A DNA stretch of 15,283 bases from Elstera sp044372965 (GCF_044372965.1 NZ_JBILQX010000077.1:1-15283), one strand, 5' to 3'; numbered from the stretch's first letter, positions 5,898-14,721 are shown. The notes: generated by a model not told the origin, from the letters alone. Made by a program: numbers and translations.

Positions 5898-6992
5898 TTA
5901 CGGGGTGCGCTGGGCGCCCGCCGTGAAGGTGAAGTTATCGAAGGTCGTTTCTGCCACCCGGAACCACAGGTACTGATCGTCACGGAAGGCCTTCCACGGT
6001 TCGTAGATTTTCTTCCATTTCGGATTGGTTTTCGCCAACTCGTCGTAGAGTTCGTAGGAAGCCTTGTGGGCCGCCTGAAGAACTTCCCGCGAGAAGGGAC
6101 GAAGCACCGCACCCGAGCCAATCAACCGCTTCAGGGCGGTCGGATTTTGCGCGTCATACTTGGTCATCATGGCAATGCTGGCCTCGTAGCACGCGGCTTC
6201 TAGAATAGCCCGATACTCTTTCGGGAGCGCTTCTAATTGCTCGCGGTTCACGATCGCCGACAGATTCAACCCTCCTTCCCACCAACCGGGATAATAATAG
6301 TATTTTGCGACCTTATAGAACCCCAGTTTCTCATCATCATAGGGGCCAACCCACTCGGCCGCGTCAATTGTGCCTTTTTCCAGGGCGGGATAAATGTCAC
6401 CGCCTGCAATCTGCTGCGGTACGCCGCCCAGTTTGGCGAGAACTTGACCGGCAAGGCCGCCGATGCGCATTTTCAGGCCGTTGAGATCGGCGGGGGTTTT
6501 GATTTCCTTGCGGTACCAGCCGCCCATCTGCGCGCCGGTTTGGCCCGCCGGGAAGCTGACGATATTATAATCTTTCAAAAACTCGCCGACGAGTTCCTTC
6601 CCGCCGCCCTGATACATCCAGGCGAGATGCTGGCGGGTATTGAGGCCGAAGGGAATGGTGGCTTCGAAGGCGAACGTCGGGTCTTTGCCGACGTAGTAAT
6701 ACATCGCCGTATGGCCCATTTCGACGGTTCCGGCCTGGACCGCGTCCAGCACCTGCAAACCGGGAACGAGTTCGCCTGCGGCGAAAACGCGAATTTGGAA
6801 TTTACCGCCCGTGGCCGCCGAAACGCGCTGGGCAATGGTTTCGGCCCCGCCGTAGATCGTATCCAGGCTTTTCGGGAAGCTGGAGGCGAGACGCCATTTA
6901 ATTTCGGGCTGGGATTGCGCGATGGCCGGTGCCGCAATCGTGGTGGCGGCGGCACCAATCCCGGCGGTCTTTAAAAACGCACGACGTTCCAT
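5898..6992 (-). CDS. dctP: TRAP transporter periplasmic binding protein, TakP-like (2-oxoacid class)
   Basis: Periplasmic receptor that hands solute and sodium to DctQM. It has 364 residues. The N-terminus ERRAFLK with a hydrophobic stretch and AIA-Q near residue 25-26 is a twin-arginine (Tat) signal peptide. From memory of the family, the mature part is closely similar to TakP of Rhodobacter sphaeroides, which binds pyruvate and other 2-oxoacids. Shared blocks are WRLASSFPKSLDTI (33-46), FAAGELVPGLQ (70-80), QTGAQMGGWYRKEI (151-164), LKMRIGG (173-179) with the family's ligand-binding arginine at R176, and GGDIYPALEKGTIDAAEWVG (197-216). In that last block E213-W214 corresponds to the Glu-Trp pair that contacts cation and ligand in TakP. 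The ATG has a GAGGGG site upstream. It is the first gene of dctPQM. A 2-oxoacid substrate is likely but inferred; lactate-type acids are an alternative. Confidence 0.93.
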   Translation of the reverse strand: MERRAFLKTAGIGAAATTIAAPAIAQSQPEIKWRLASSFPKSLDTIYGGAETIAQRVSAATGGKFQIRVFAAGELVPGLQVLDAVQAGTVEMGHTAMYYYVGKDPTFAFEATIPFGLNTRQHLAWMYQGGGKELVGEFLKDYNIVSFPAGQTGAQMGGWYRKEIKTPADLNGLKMRIGGLAGQVLAKLGGVPQQIAGGDIYPALEKGTIDAAEWVGPYDDEKLGFYKVAKYYYYPGWWEGGLNLSAIVNREQLEALPKEYRAILEAACYEASIAMMTKYDAQNPTALKRLIGSGAVLRPFSREVLQAAHKASYELYDELAKTNPKWKKIYEPWKAFRDDQYLWFRVAETTFDNFTFTAGAQRTP

Positions 6993-7193
6993 GAATATCC
7001 CCTCAACCTAAAGGTCGGCAGGACGGGTAGGCGCGTTCGTTCTCGAACCGAACTGTTAAGGCCCCTCCCCAATCGTCCGACGGTTTTTTTATAACGCTGT
7101 ATCGGTTCGTTGCCGCGAAGATAGGCTTTTGGGTTAAAAGCGGGAGAGCTACCTTCGTAGGGGGCAAGGCTCGCACTACACATCAGGAGAGGG
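6993..7193. promoter_or_regulatory. Divergent intergenic region between dctP and the sensor kinase
   Basis: These 201 bp must hold the promoters of both dctPQM (minus) and the kinase-regulator operon (plus). A -10-like TATAAA lies on the minus strand (7093-7088) and TATAAC on the plus strand (7090-7095), but neither has a convincing -35 partner. A perfect short inverted repeat, GTTCG-TTCT-CGAAC, spans 7035-7048. Its left part, GTTCGTT, recurs at 7106-7112, so these are candidate regulator sites. The kinase is preceded by AGGAGAGG (7185-7192). Confidence 0.4.
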
Positions 7194-10100
7194 GTGCGCG
7201 TGGAAGCTTGGGTCGTCATAGCGGTTTCGGCGGCCTATATCGCCCTACTGTTCGGCATTGCCTGGTATGGCGACCGGCAGGCGGCGCTGGGCCGTCCGCC
7301 CTTGCCGTTTCTGTGGCGCAGCGGCGTCTTCTTTGCGCTGACGCTGACGATTTATACGACAACGTGGAGCTTTTACGGCTCGGTCGGGCGTGCCTCAACC
7401 GGCGGGTTCGACTTTCTGCCGATCTATCTGGGGCCGACGCTCGTTCTGCTGTTCGGTCGGCGCATGTTGCGCAAGGCGATTACGGTGGTGAAAGCGCAGA
7501 ACATCACCTCAATTGCCGATTTTCTGGCCGGGCGCTACGGCAAAAGCCAGGGGCTCGCGGCGCTGGTCACGCTGACGGCGCTGGTTAGTCTCTTGCCCTA
7601 TATCGCGCTGCAATTAAAAGCCCTGGGCAGCAGTTTCGATGGGTTGACGGGACAGGGAGCACTGCCGTCCGATCCGATTTGGTCCGACACCGCCTTTGCC
7701 GTTACGGTGGCGATGGCGGTTTTTTCGATTCTCTTCGGCGTGCGCCATATTCATGCCAGCGAGCGGCATCGCGGCCTGTTGCTGGCGATTGTGTTCGAAA
7801 GTCTCGTCAAGCTCGCGGCCTTTATTGCGGTGGCGCTGTTCATCGTCATGCGCCTGCCCGAAGGGCCGGTGGAACTGTTTCAGATCGCAGCGCGGCAGCC
7901 GGAATTGGCGCGGCTGCTCGATCTTGATTTGCTCGCCCCAACCTGGGTGAGCAATACGGTTATCGCGTTTTTTGCCTTCTTCTGCATGCCGCATAAGTTC
8001 CACGTGCTGATGGTGGAGAATGAGGATAGCCGCCATTTGCGCCAAGCTGCGTGGATTTTTCCCGCCTATCTGCTCGTCTTCTCGCTGTTCATTGTTCCCA
8101 TTGCCTTGTCGGGCCTGTTGTTGGTGGGGCAGGGCACGCTGAACCCGGATACTTTCGTTCTGGCCCTGCCGCTACGGCTGGGGTCGCCGGAAATGGCGCT
8201 GCTGGCTTTCATCGGTGGGCTTTCGGCGGGGACGGGGATGGTGATCATCACCGTCGTCGCCCTCAGCACGATGGTTTGCAATGATGTGGTGATGCCGTTG
8301 CTGCTGCGCCGGGCGGCGTTTCGGCAGGAGCGCGATTTAACGCGGGTTCTGCTGTTCATCCGCCGTGCCGCGATTGTGGTCATTCTGCTGCTGGCGTTTC
8401 TCACCTATCGGCTGATTGGCGAGAATTATGCACTCACCACGATTGGGCTCATGTCCTTCGTTGCGGTCGCCCAGTTCGGCCCGGCGTTTTTGGGGGCGCT
8501 CTATTGGCGGCGGGCGACGCGGGCGGGGGCCGTGGCCGGGATTACCGCCGGGCTGTTCATTTGGGCCTACACGCTGCTGCTTCCGGCGATTATGGTGCTG
8601 CGGCGCGTCGATTTCGCCTTTTTGCAGGCGGGGCCGTGGGGGCTGGAGTTTCTATCGGCCCATGCGCTGTTCGGCTTCGCCGAGTTTGACGCGATTTCCC
8701 ACGCGACCTTCTGGAGCCTGCTGGCGAATCTCGTTTTCTATATTTTGGTTTCAGGGTTCACCCGACCGTCTGTCGTGGAGCAAGCCCAGGCAAAAGCCTA
8801 TGTGGACGCGGTGCCGAACCCCGAGCCACTGCGCCCGCGCCTCTGGTCGGTGCTGACGCGGCTGACCGATCTGCGCGCGATAGCCACGCGCTACTTGGGT
8901 GAGGAGGCGGGGGGCGAGGCGTTCGACCGCTTCATCGCCGCACGCTATGGCGAGGCGGAGCCCTTCTACCGGGAAGGGCTCGCCGATCTCGAAGCCGTCC
9001 GTTTCACCGAACATCTGCTGGCGGGGGCGATTGGGTCGGCCTCGGCGCGGGTCGTAATGGGGGCGTCGCTGAAGCGGCGGGGGCTGTCACGCGGCGATGC
9101 ACGGCAGATGCTCGATCAGGCGTCGGAAGTGATTCGCAGTCAGGCCGATCTGCTGCGCGGCACCATCGACAGCGTGCGCCAGGGAATCTGCGTCCTCGAC
9201 CGGGATTTGACCGTGCTGATGTGGAACCGGCGCTTTCTCGATCTGTTGGATTTCCCGCCCAATCTGGTGCGCGTCGGCGTGCCGATGGCGGAACTCGTGC
9301 GCTTCAACGCCGCGCGGCGGGACTATGCGGCGGGCGATATCGATGCGCTGCTGGTCAACCGCTTTGATGATATCGAAGAATGGCCCTACCGCCACGAGCG
9401 CAGCCGCCCCGACGGCACCGTGATCGAAATGCTCACCGATCAGATGCCCGGCGGCGGCTATGTGACGACCTATACCGATATTACCGAACGGCATCTAGCG
9501 GCGGCGCGTCTCAAGGAGATCAATGAGACCCTTGAAGCACGGGTGCGCGAGCGCACGGAGGCGCTGCAAGCCGCTAAAGCCGAGGCGGAGCGCGCCAATT
9601 CCAGCAAAACCAGTTTTCTTGCGGCGGCCAGCCACGATTTGATGCAGCCGCTCAATGCCGCCCGCCTGTTCACCACGGCACTGGGGGAGCGGCTTCAGGA
9701 CGGCAATGCGGCGGCGGGCCAAGAAATGGTCCAGCATATCGCCGCCTCCTTGCAGTCGGTCGAACAATTGCTGGCGGCATTGCTGGATATTTCGGCGCTG
9801 GAAGCCGGGGCGATGCGGGCGCAGAAGCGCGATTTCGCCCTGGGGCCGCTGCTGGAGCGGCTGGCGGTCGAAGTCACAACGCTGGCCGCCGACCGGCCCG
9901 CCCATCGCCCCTTGCGCGTGCGCTTCGTGCCGACGGCGGCGCGGGTGCAGACCGATCCCGATTTACTGCGGCGGATCGTGCAGAATTTCCTGACCAATGC
10001 CGTGCGCTACACGTCGCGCGGCAGCCTGTTGCTCGGCTGCCGATCCCAAGGCGATAAGGTGCGGATTGAGGTTTGGGATACCGGGATCGGCATTCCCGAA

Positions 10101-10718
10101 ACCCGCCAGCAGGAGATTTTCGAAGAGTTTCGCCGCCTTGCCCCCAGTGCCGACGATGGAAGGGCGGGGCTCGGTTTGGGGCTTGCGATTGTAGATCGCA
10201 TCGCGCGCGGGCTCGATCACCCGATTAGCGTTCGTTCCTGGCCGGGGCGCGGTTCCTGCTTCGCCGTAACCGTGCCGCGCGCCCTAACGCCCACGCCGCC
10301 GCCGGTAGCGCCAGCGGCGGCCCGGCAACCGGCGCACCCCGGCCTATCCATTCTCTGCGTCGATAATGACGCCGCGATTCTGGCCGGAATGCGGGTTTTG
10401 CTGGAAGGCTGGGGGTGTAGCGTGCGCACGGCGGCAACCCCTGCCGAAGCGCGCGCGACCTGGGCGGCGGCGCCCCCGGCCCTGGTGATCGCCGACTACC
10501 ATCTGGAAGCCGAGATCGACGGTCTCGCCCTGCTCGAAAGCCTGTCGACAGCGTCGAACCCCGTCGCCCGGCTGCTGCTGACAGCGGACCGATCGCCCGC
10601 CCTGCGCCAACAAACCCAAGCCGCCGGGATTCAACTTTTGTATAAGCCCTTGCGCCCTGCGGCTTTGCGCAGTTATCTCAGTGCCCTGGCCGCTCAAGCG
10701 GAGGATGCCCCTAAGTGA
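7194..10718 (+). CDS. Hybrid sensor histidine kinase with N-terminal sodium/solute symporter domain (CrbS/MxtR-like)
   Basis: Membrane sensor of 1174 residues. Residues about 1-510 form an SLC5/SSS-type multi-helix domain (about 13 segments) with MPHKFHVLMVEN and, in the helix equivalent to PutP TM8, ALSTMVCND; S358-T359 align with the sodium-site Ser-Thr of PutP. Then come a PAS domain (about 653-770), a coiled coil, HisKA with phospho-acceptor H814 (SHDLMQPLNAARLF), and HATPase with N-box N931/N935, D962 (DTGIGIP) and a G2 box at 992-997. A Pro/Ala linker leads to a receiver domain with acidic residues D1057 and D1059, phospho-site D1101 and K1151. This layout is that of CrbS/MxtR, which controls acetate-type metabolism with a LuxR-type partner. 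The start is GTG at 7194 or GTG at 7200; the second has a slightly longer spacing to AGGAG, and two residues are at stake. It overlaps the regulator by GTGA. The signal is unknown. Confidence 0.9.
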   Translation: MRVEAWVVIAVSAAYIALLFGIAWYGDRQAALGRPPLPFLWRSGVFFALTLTIYTTTWSFYGSVGRASTGGFDFLPIYLGPTLVLLFGRRMLRKAITVVKAQNITSIADFLAGRYGKSQGLAALVTLTALVSLLPYIALQLKALGSSFDGLTGQGALPSDPIWSDTAFAVTVAMAVFSILFGVRHIHASERHRGLLLAIVFESLVKLAAFIAVALFIVMRLPEGPVELFQIAARQPELARLLDLDLLAPTWVSNTVIAFFAFFCMPHKFHVLMVENEDSRHLRQAAWIFPAYLLVFSLFIVPIALSGLLLVGQGTLNPDTFVLALPLRLGSPEMALLAFIGGLSAGTGMVIITVVALSTMVCNDVVMPLLLRRAAFRQERDLTRVLLFIRRAAIVVILLLAFLTYRLIGENYALTTIGLMSFVAVAQFGPAFLGALYWRRATRAGAVAGITAGLFIWAYTLLLPAIMVLRRVDFAFLQAGPWGLEFLSAHALFGFAEFDAISHATFWSLLANLVFYILVSGFTRPSVVEQAQAKAYVDAVPNPEPLRPRLWSVLTRLTDLRAIATRYLGEEAGGEAFDRFIAARYGEAEPFYREGLADLEAVRFTEHLLAGAIGSASARVVMGASLKRRGLSRGDARQMLDQASEVIRSQADLLRGTIDSVRQGICVLDRDLTVLMWNRRFLDLLDFPPNLVRVGVPMAELVRFNAARRDYAAGDIDALLVNRFDDIEEWPYRHERSRPDGTVIEMLTDQMPGGGYVTTYTDITERHLAAARLKEINETLEARVRERTEALQAAKAEAERANSSKTSFLAAASHDLMQPLNAARLFTTALGERLQDGNAAAGQEMVQHIAASLQSVEQLLAALLDISALEAGAMRAQKRDFALGPLLERLAVEVTTLAADRPAHRPLRVRFVPTAARVQTDPDLLRRIVQNFLTNAVRYTSRGSLLLGCRSQGDKVRIEVWDTGIGIPETRQQEIFEEFRRLAPSADDGRAGLGLGLAIVDRIARGLDHPISVRSWPGRGSCFAVTVPRALTPTPPPVAPAAARQPAHPGLSILCVDNDAAILAGMRVLLEGWGCSVRTAATPAEARATWAAAPPALVIADYHLEAEIDGLALLESLSTASNPVARLLLTADRSPALRQQTQAAGIQLLYKPLRPAALRSYLSALAAQAEDAPK

Positions 10719-11368
10719 CACCGCGTTTCCTGATTGCCGACGATCACCCGCTGGTGCGCGCCGCCCTCAGCGAAACCTTGCGCCGCCGCTGGCCCGAGGC
10801 CGAGCTTCTGGAAGCGGCGGATTTTGAAAGCGCAATGGCTGTCCTTGCGTCCATTGACCCATCTGGTGACGAGGTGGATCTGGTCCTGCTCGACCTGACG
10901 ATGCCCGGTAGCAATGGCTTGATGGGGTTGATGCTCCTGCGCGCCCATGCGCCGACGGTGCCGGTCGCCGTGGTCTCGGCGCAGGAGGATGCGGAAACGG
11001 TGCGGCGTGCGCTGGCGTTCGGGGCGGCGGCCTTCATTCCGAAATCGGCCTCGGTCGAGACGATCCAGGCCACGATTGACGCGGTCTTGCGCGGCGACCT
11101 TGTGGGGCTTACGTCCGAGGGCGTCGAAGCCCCGGTAGATGCCGACGACCGCGACCTGTATCGCCGCCTCGCCACGCTCTCGCCGCAGCAGTTGCGCGTG
11201 CTGGCGATGATCGGGGAGGGCAAACTCAATAAGCAAATCTGTTTTGAATTGGGGATCGCCGAGCAAACGGTGAAGGCCCACGCCAGTCAGATTTTCCGCA
11301 AGCTTGGCGTCGTCAGTCGCACTCAGGCGGCCTTGGTGTTAAACCGGCTGTCGCCTTCGGCGGGTTAA
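10715..11368 (+). CDS. NarL/LuxR-family response regulator (CrbR/ErdR-like)
   Basis: DNA-binding partner of the upstream kinase. It has 217 residues. The receiver domain (about 3-125) has the acidic pair D9-D10, phospho-acceptor D60 in VLLDLTMPG, S88 in the switch position and K110 in FIPKSA. A LuxR-type helix-turn-helix covers about 152-213 (LSPQQLRVLAMIGEGKLNKQ, then QTVKAHASQIFRKLGV). The GTG start overlaps the kinase TGA by 4 bp, so the two are translationally coupled. Pairing with an SSS-domain kinase matches CrbR and ErdR, which activate acetyl-CoA synthetase and alcohol/acetate use in gamma-proteobacteria. Targets here are unknown; the divergent dctPQM operon is the obvious local candidate. 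Its TAA stop shares TTAA with the stop of the convergent lipoprotein gene. Confidence 0.9.
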   Translation: MTPRFLIADDHPLVRAALSETLRRRWPEAELLEAADFESAMAVLASIDPSGDEVDLVLLDLTMPGSNGLMGLMLLRAHAPTVPVAVVSAQEDAETVRRALAFGAAAFIPKSASVETIQATIDAVLRGDLVGLTSEGVEAPVDADDRDLYRRLATLSPQQLRVLAMIGEGKLNKQICFELGIAEQTVKAHASQIFRKLGVVSRTQAALVLNRLSPSAG

Positions 11369-11961
11369 CCGCGCGCCGGAAGCGTGCGCAGGCGCGCGGC
11401 AATCTCTTGGCTGACGGCGGAAATCGCGCGGTTCATACTGGCGACCGCCGCCGGAAAGCCCGCGCCACTGCCCTTCTCTTGCCGTGAGAGGCGGGCCGAG
11501 GCCACTTCGGCGCGGCTATTTGCATCAATGATAATCCAGCGCCCGCCCAAGGCGGCGCTGCCATCGGGCGCGATTTCGAAGCGCGTGATATCGAGGTAGA
11601 TTTCGTAATCGAGATGCCCCACGGCGCGGCCCGATTGCAGCAATTGGGCTTCTACGCCCAGGAGACGCGAGAGGTTTTCGGTCAGCACGCGCGAGAGGGT
11701 GACGGGCAGCCGTTCGGCCCAACGATCACTTTCGACCGCGCTCACCTCATTGCTGCCCGCGCGCACCACCAGTTCCGGGCGGTCGAGATATTCGGGAACC
11801 TGGGTCGCGCCGATACCCAGCGCAAGGCGTTGATCAAGGCGCGGGGCGGGGCTCACAACCTCCAGCGGGTCGAGCACATAGAGGCGCGCGGGCGGCGCAC
11901 TCGTTAGGCAGCCGGTGAGGGCAGGGGCGATCAGGCCGAGGAAAAAAGGCAGGCGGGTCAT
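11365..11961 (-). CDS. PqiC/ABC-type transport auxiliary lipoprotein
   Basis: Probable outer-membrane lipoprotein partner of the Mla-type transporter, 198 residues from the chosen start. The ATG at 11961 is preferred over one six codons upstream: it follows the MCE gene's stop by 1 nt, has GGAAAG upstream, and gives a textbook lipoprotein signal (TRLPFFLGLIAPALTGC) with lipobox LTGC and lipidated C18. The downstream ARLYVLDPL motif and overall size fit the ABC_trans_aux/DUF330 family that includes PqiC (YmbA). These proteins sit under the outer membrane and are thought to dock the MCE tunnel. It is the last gene of the cluster and shares 4 bp (TTAA) with the convergent response regulator gene. 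The exact partner role is inferred from context. Confidence 0.82.
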   Translation of the reverse strand: MTRLPFFLGLIAPALTGCLTSAPPARLYVLDPLEVVSPAPRLDQRLALGIGATQVPEYLDRPELVVRAGSNEVSAVESDRWAERLPVTLSRVLTENLSRLLGVEAQLLQSGRAVGHLDYEIYLDITRFEIAPDGSAALGGRWIIIDANSRAEVASARLSRQEKGSGAGFPAAVASMNRAISAVSQEIAARLRTLPARG

Positions 11962-11962
11962 T

Positions 11963-12979
11963 CTATCGCTTTCCGACAATCAGGGCATTGGGGTTGCGCT
12001 CCAACTGTTCGGCAAAACCGCGCAGCGAGCGCGTGACATAATTGAGATTGCGCAACACTTGCTCCAAATCGGCGCGCTGGGCCGAGGCGGGGCCGATCAG
12101 GCTATTGGCGGCTTGGACGGCCTGTTCGGTGGCTTTAAGCGTCGCATTCGCCTGAGCACTGAGGGCGAGTAACTGCTTGTCGGCATCTTGGGCCAATTTT
12201 CGCGAATCGCCCATCAGGCCGGACACGTCGGTTTGCGTCGCTTTGGTCGCCTGCTGGATGGTTTGCAGCGTGGTGCGCGCTTCGGCGAGCGTGAGTTCGA
12301 GCGACTGGCTGAGCGGGCCGATGGCACTTTTCGCCGTGGTCGCGGCTTGCTCCAAGGCTTCCGCCCCGCGCGCGCCGCTAGTCAGGAGGGTTTTGATTTC
12401 CGGCGAGGTTAGCAGATCGTTGAGGTTGCTCAGAACGGCCAAAGCGGTTCCCGCTAAATCCTGCAAGGGCAAGGACCCCACGCTTTCCAGCAGTGAGTCG
12501 AAGCTGGAGCGCAGCGTCGGGATTTCCATCGCCTGCCCGGCGGCCTTATCGGGTGGCGGGGCGGCCGGGAAGAAGTCGAGATTGACCGACACGAGGCCGG
12601 TCACGAAGCTTTGCACCTGCAATTGCGCGCGCAGGCCCTTATCGATGGCCTCGTTCAAGCTTTCCGAGAGCGAGCGGGCCGCGCCGACGAAGGCAACCTT
12701 ATCGGTATCGATTTCCAGTTCCACGGGAATGCGGGCCTGGAACGTGTCGGGAATAAGCTGAAGCTGAATGCTTTTGACCTGGCCGATGCGTACCCCCCGG
12801 AACGTCACGGGCGCGCCGACCGCAAGCCCGCTGACCGATCCATCGAACCGCGCGATGGCCACTTCCTTCGCCTCACGGCTGAACAGCCCGGAGCCGAAGG
12901 CGGTGAGGCCGCCGATGCCCAGGACCAATGCCCCGAGAACAAAGCCGCCGATAACGACCGGGTTGGCGCGTTTACTCAT
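11963..12979 (-). CDS. mlaD: MlaD-like MCE-domain lipid transport protein
   Basis: Periplasmic, inner-membrane-anchored MCE protein that forms the lipid-conducting ring of an Mla/Mce-type ABC system. It has 338 residues. A short basic N-terminus and a membrane helix lie at about 7-30. A single MCE domain covers about 38-135, with the hallmark GLAVGAPVTFRGVRIGQV at 51-68. A long, mostly helical tail at about 155-330 resembles those of extended MCE proteins that reach toward the outer membrane. It ends ERNPNALIVGKR, a common ending for this group. It is considerably longer than E. coli MlaD (about 183 residues). It abuts the lipoprotein gene (1 nt between stop and start) and follows the chemoreceptor gene by 26 bp. 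The cargo is probably glycerophospholipid; the direction of transport is unknown. Confidence 0.88.
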   Translation of the reverse strand: MSKRANPVVIGGFVLGALVLGIGGLTAFGSGLFSREAKEVAIARFDGSVSGLAVGAPVTFRGVRIGQVKSIQLQLIPDTFQARIPVELEIDTDKVAFVGAARSLSESLNEAIDKGLRAQLQVQSFVTGLVSVNLDFFPAAPPPDKAAGQAMEIPTLRSSFDSLLESVGSLPLQDLAGTALAVLSNLNDLLTSPEIKTLLTSGARGAEALEQAATTAKSAIGPLSQSLELTLAEARTTLQTIQQATKATQTDVSGLMGDSRKLAQDADKQLLALSAQANATLKATEQAVQAANSLIGPASAQRADLEQVLRNLNYVTRSLRGFAEQLERNPNALIVGKR

Positions 12980-13005
12980 CGTTTAAAGCTTTCCCGTGTC
13001 ATGGA

Positions 13006-14679
13006 TCAGGCGCGGCGCAGGGTACTAAAGAAACCATCCACTTGGCGGCGCAGGGTTTCGGCTTGTTCGGAAAGTTCGAGAGCGGCGGTGCGCACGTCCG
13101 CCGCGCCGCTGCCGGTGGCAACGGCGGATTGGTTGATCCGATCCACCGTATTGAGAACTTTTTGGGTTCCCTGGGCCGCATTTTCCGAATTGCGCACGAT
13201 TTGGGCGGTGGCGGTGCTTTGCTCGTCGATGGCGCGGGCAATCGCGGTAGCGCTATCGTTGACGGAGGTAATCGTTCCCGCGATTTCTTGAATGCCGCTT
13301 AGGGTTTCGTGGGTCGCGGCTTGGATTGCGGCAATCTGTTGGCTGATTTCGTCGGTGGATCGGGCGGTTTGGCTGGCGAGATTCTTCACCTCGGTCGCCA
13401 CCACGGCAAAGCCTTTCCCGGCCTCGCCCGCGCGGGCGGCTTCGATGGTTGCGTTCAGCGCCAGAAGATTGGTTTGGCTGGCAATATCGGTAATCAGTTT
13501 CACCACGTCGCCGATTTGCTGCGTGCGGTCGGCGAGCCCCTGCATGGTGCCCTTGGTGCGGCTGGCCTGATCCATCGCTTCGCTGGCGATTTTGGTGGAA
13601 TGCAGCACCTGCTGGCGGATTTCATCGACCAGTTTCAGCAGTTCGCGCGCGGCTTCGGCGACGGTATCGACGCTGCGGGCGGCGTCCCCAGAGGCGACGG
13701 CCACGGTGCCCGATTGCTGCGTTGTCTCATTCGCCGAGGTTGCAAGGCGGTTCGCCGTAGTTTCCAAAAGCGCGGCGGCTTGGCTGATCCGCCCCAGCGC
13801 CGTCGTGGTTTGGGCATCGAAGGCCACGACATTCTCTTCTAGCGCAGCGCGCTGAGTTAGGCGGCGTTCGGCCTCTTCCCGCGCTTGCCGGTCGAAAATG
13901 CGGGCCTGATTGGCGGTTTCGGTATAGGCGATAAAGGCTTTGGCCAGTACGCCCACTTCATCGCGGCGTTTTGCCGTGGCCGGATCGACGACGACATCAA
14001 CGGTCGTGCCGTCCGCCGTGCCCGCCATGCCGCGTGCAATCAGCGTCAGCGGCTGAGAAATCAACCGATGGGCGACGAGAATGGCAAGCCCGAGCGAGGC
14101 GGCGAGTCCGAGGAACGTTAGCGCCAATAAATCCCGGATGGTGTCGCTGTAAAGCTCGCTGCCGCGCACGATATTATCGCCGAATTTCGTAAAGTTCGGT
14201 TGCTGGATCAGATTGACCTGTTCGGGCAGGCTTTGCACGAGTTTGCGCACATTGGCGAGACGTGCAGCATCGGGACTGTTAATTAGCGCCTGCGCTTCGG
14301 TTTTAATCGATCCAAAGGTGGTTTCGATGGCCTTCAGCGGGGCCAACGCGCTGGGCGTACCGATAGCCGCATGCAAAGCTGCAACGGATTGGCTTGCCTT
14401 GTCCAAATCCTTACCGAGCTGGGCCGCAATTGCGGGACGGTCGGTAGCGCTGACCGAGGCGAGATGTTCGAGATGCTGGGCGATAACGAGCACATCGACC
14501 ATCACCACATCGGCCGTATGCACTTCGGTTGTTGCCATCAACAGATCATCGACCACGACCGGAATCGCGCCGACCCGCAGGATACCGAGCACGGCCACGG
14601 CAATTGTCGCCATCGCGATCAAAATGAAAGTAACGCAGAGCTTCCAAATGAGTGGAAGATTTTCGATCAGCCGAATCAT
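13006..14679 (-). CDS. Methyl-accepting chemotaxis protein
   Basis: Transmembrane chemoreceptor of 557 residues. TM1 is at about 12-34. A periplasmic domain of about 150 residues (35-184) looks all-helical, like a four-helix-bundle ligand domain. TM2 is at about 185-206, HAMP at about 207-265, and a cytoplasmic signalling coiled coil at about 280-550. The hairpin tip carries the canonical core, with SQTNLLALNATIEAARAGEA at 401-420 followed by GKGFAVVATEVKNLASQT. The C-terminus LRRQVDGFFSTLRR has no CheR/CheB-binding pentapeptide of the NWETF type. The ligand is unknown. Its position is odd: it lies between an Mla ATPase gene (82 bp upstream) and the MCE gene (26 bp downstream), on the same strand. 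A candidate own promoter lies in the 82-bp gap, and only a weak GAGAG ribosome site precedes the ATG. Confidence 0.93.
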   Translation of the reverse strand: MIRLIENLPLIWKLCVTFILIAMATIAVAVLGILRVGAIPVVVDDLLMATTEVHTADVVMVDVLVIAQHLEHLASVSATDRPAIAAQLGKDLDKASQSVAALHAAIGTPSALAPLKAIETTFGSIKTEAQALINSPDAARLANVRKLVQSLPEQVNLIQQPNFTKFGDNIVRGSELYSDTIRDLLALTFLGLAASLGLAILVAHRLISQPLTLIARGMAGTADGTTVDVVVDPATAKRRDEVGVLAKAFIAYTETANQARIFDRQAREEAERRLTQRAALEENVVAFDAQTTTALGRISQAAALLETTANRLATSANETTQQSGTVAVASGDAARSVDTVAEAARELLKLVDEIRQQVLHSTKIASEAMDQASRTKGTMQGLADRTQQIGDVVKLITDIASQTNLLALNATIEAARAGEAGKGFAVVATEVKNLASQTARSTDEISQQIAAIQAATHETLSGIQEIAGTITSVNDSATAIARAIDEQSTATAQIVRNSENAAQGTQKVLNTVDRINQSAVATGSGAADVRTAALELSEQAETLRRQVDGFFSTLRRA

Positions 14680-14721
14680 CGCGTTGCTCTCAGGTTGGGG
14701 CGCTCGTTGAGCATTTTTAGC

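Noticed and set aside
6237..6974. Plus-strand open frame (245 codons) opposite dctP
   Set aside because: The TakP-like protein on the minus strand explains this DNA fully. The antisense product resembles no family I know and comes from codon bias of the real gene.
14702..14717. GCTC-GTT-GAGC hairpin followed by T residues on the plus strand
   Set aside because: The stem is only 4 bp and no plus-strand gene ends here; on the coding (minus) strand it lacks a U tract.
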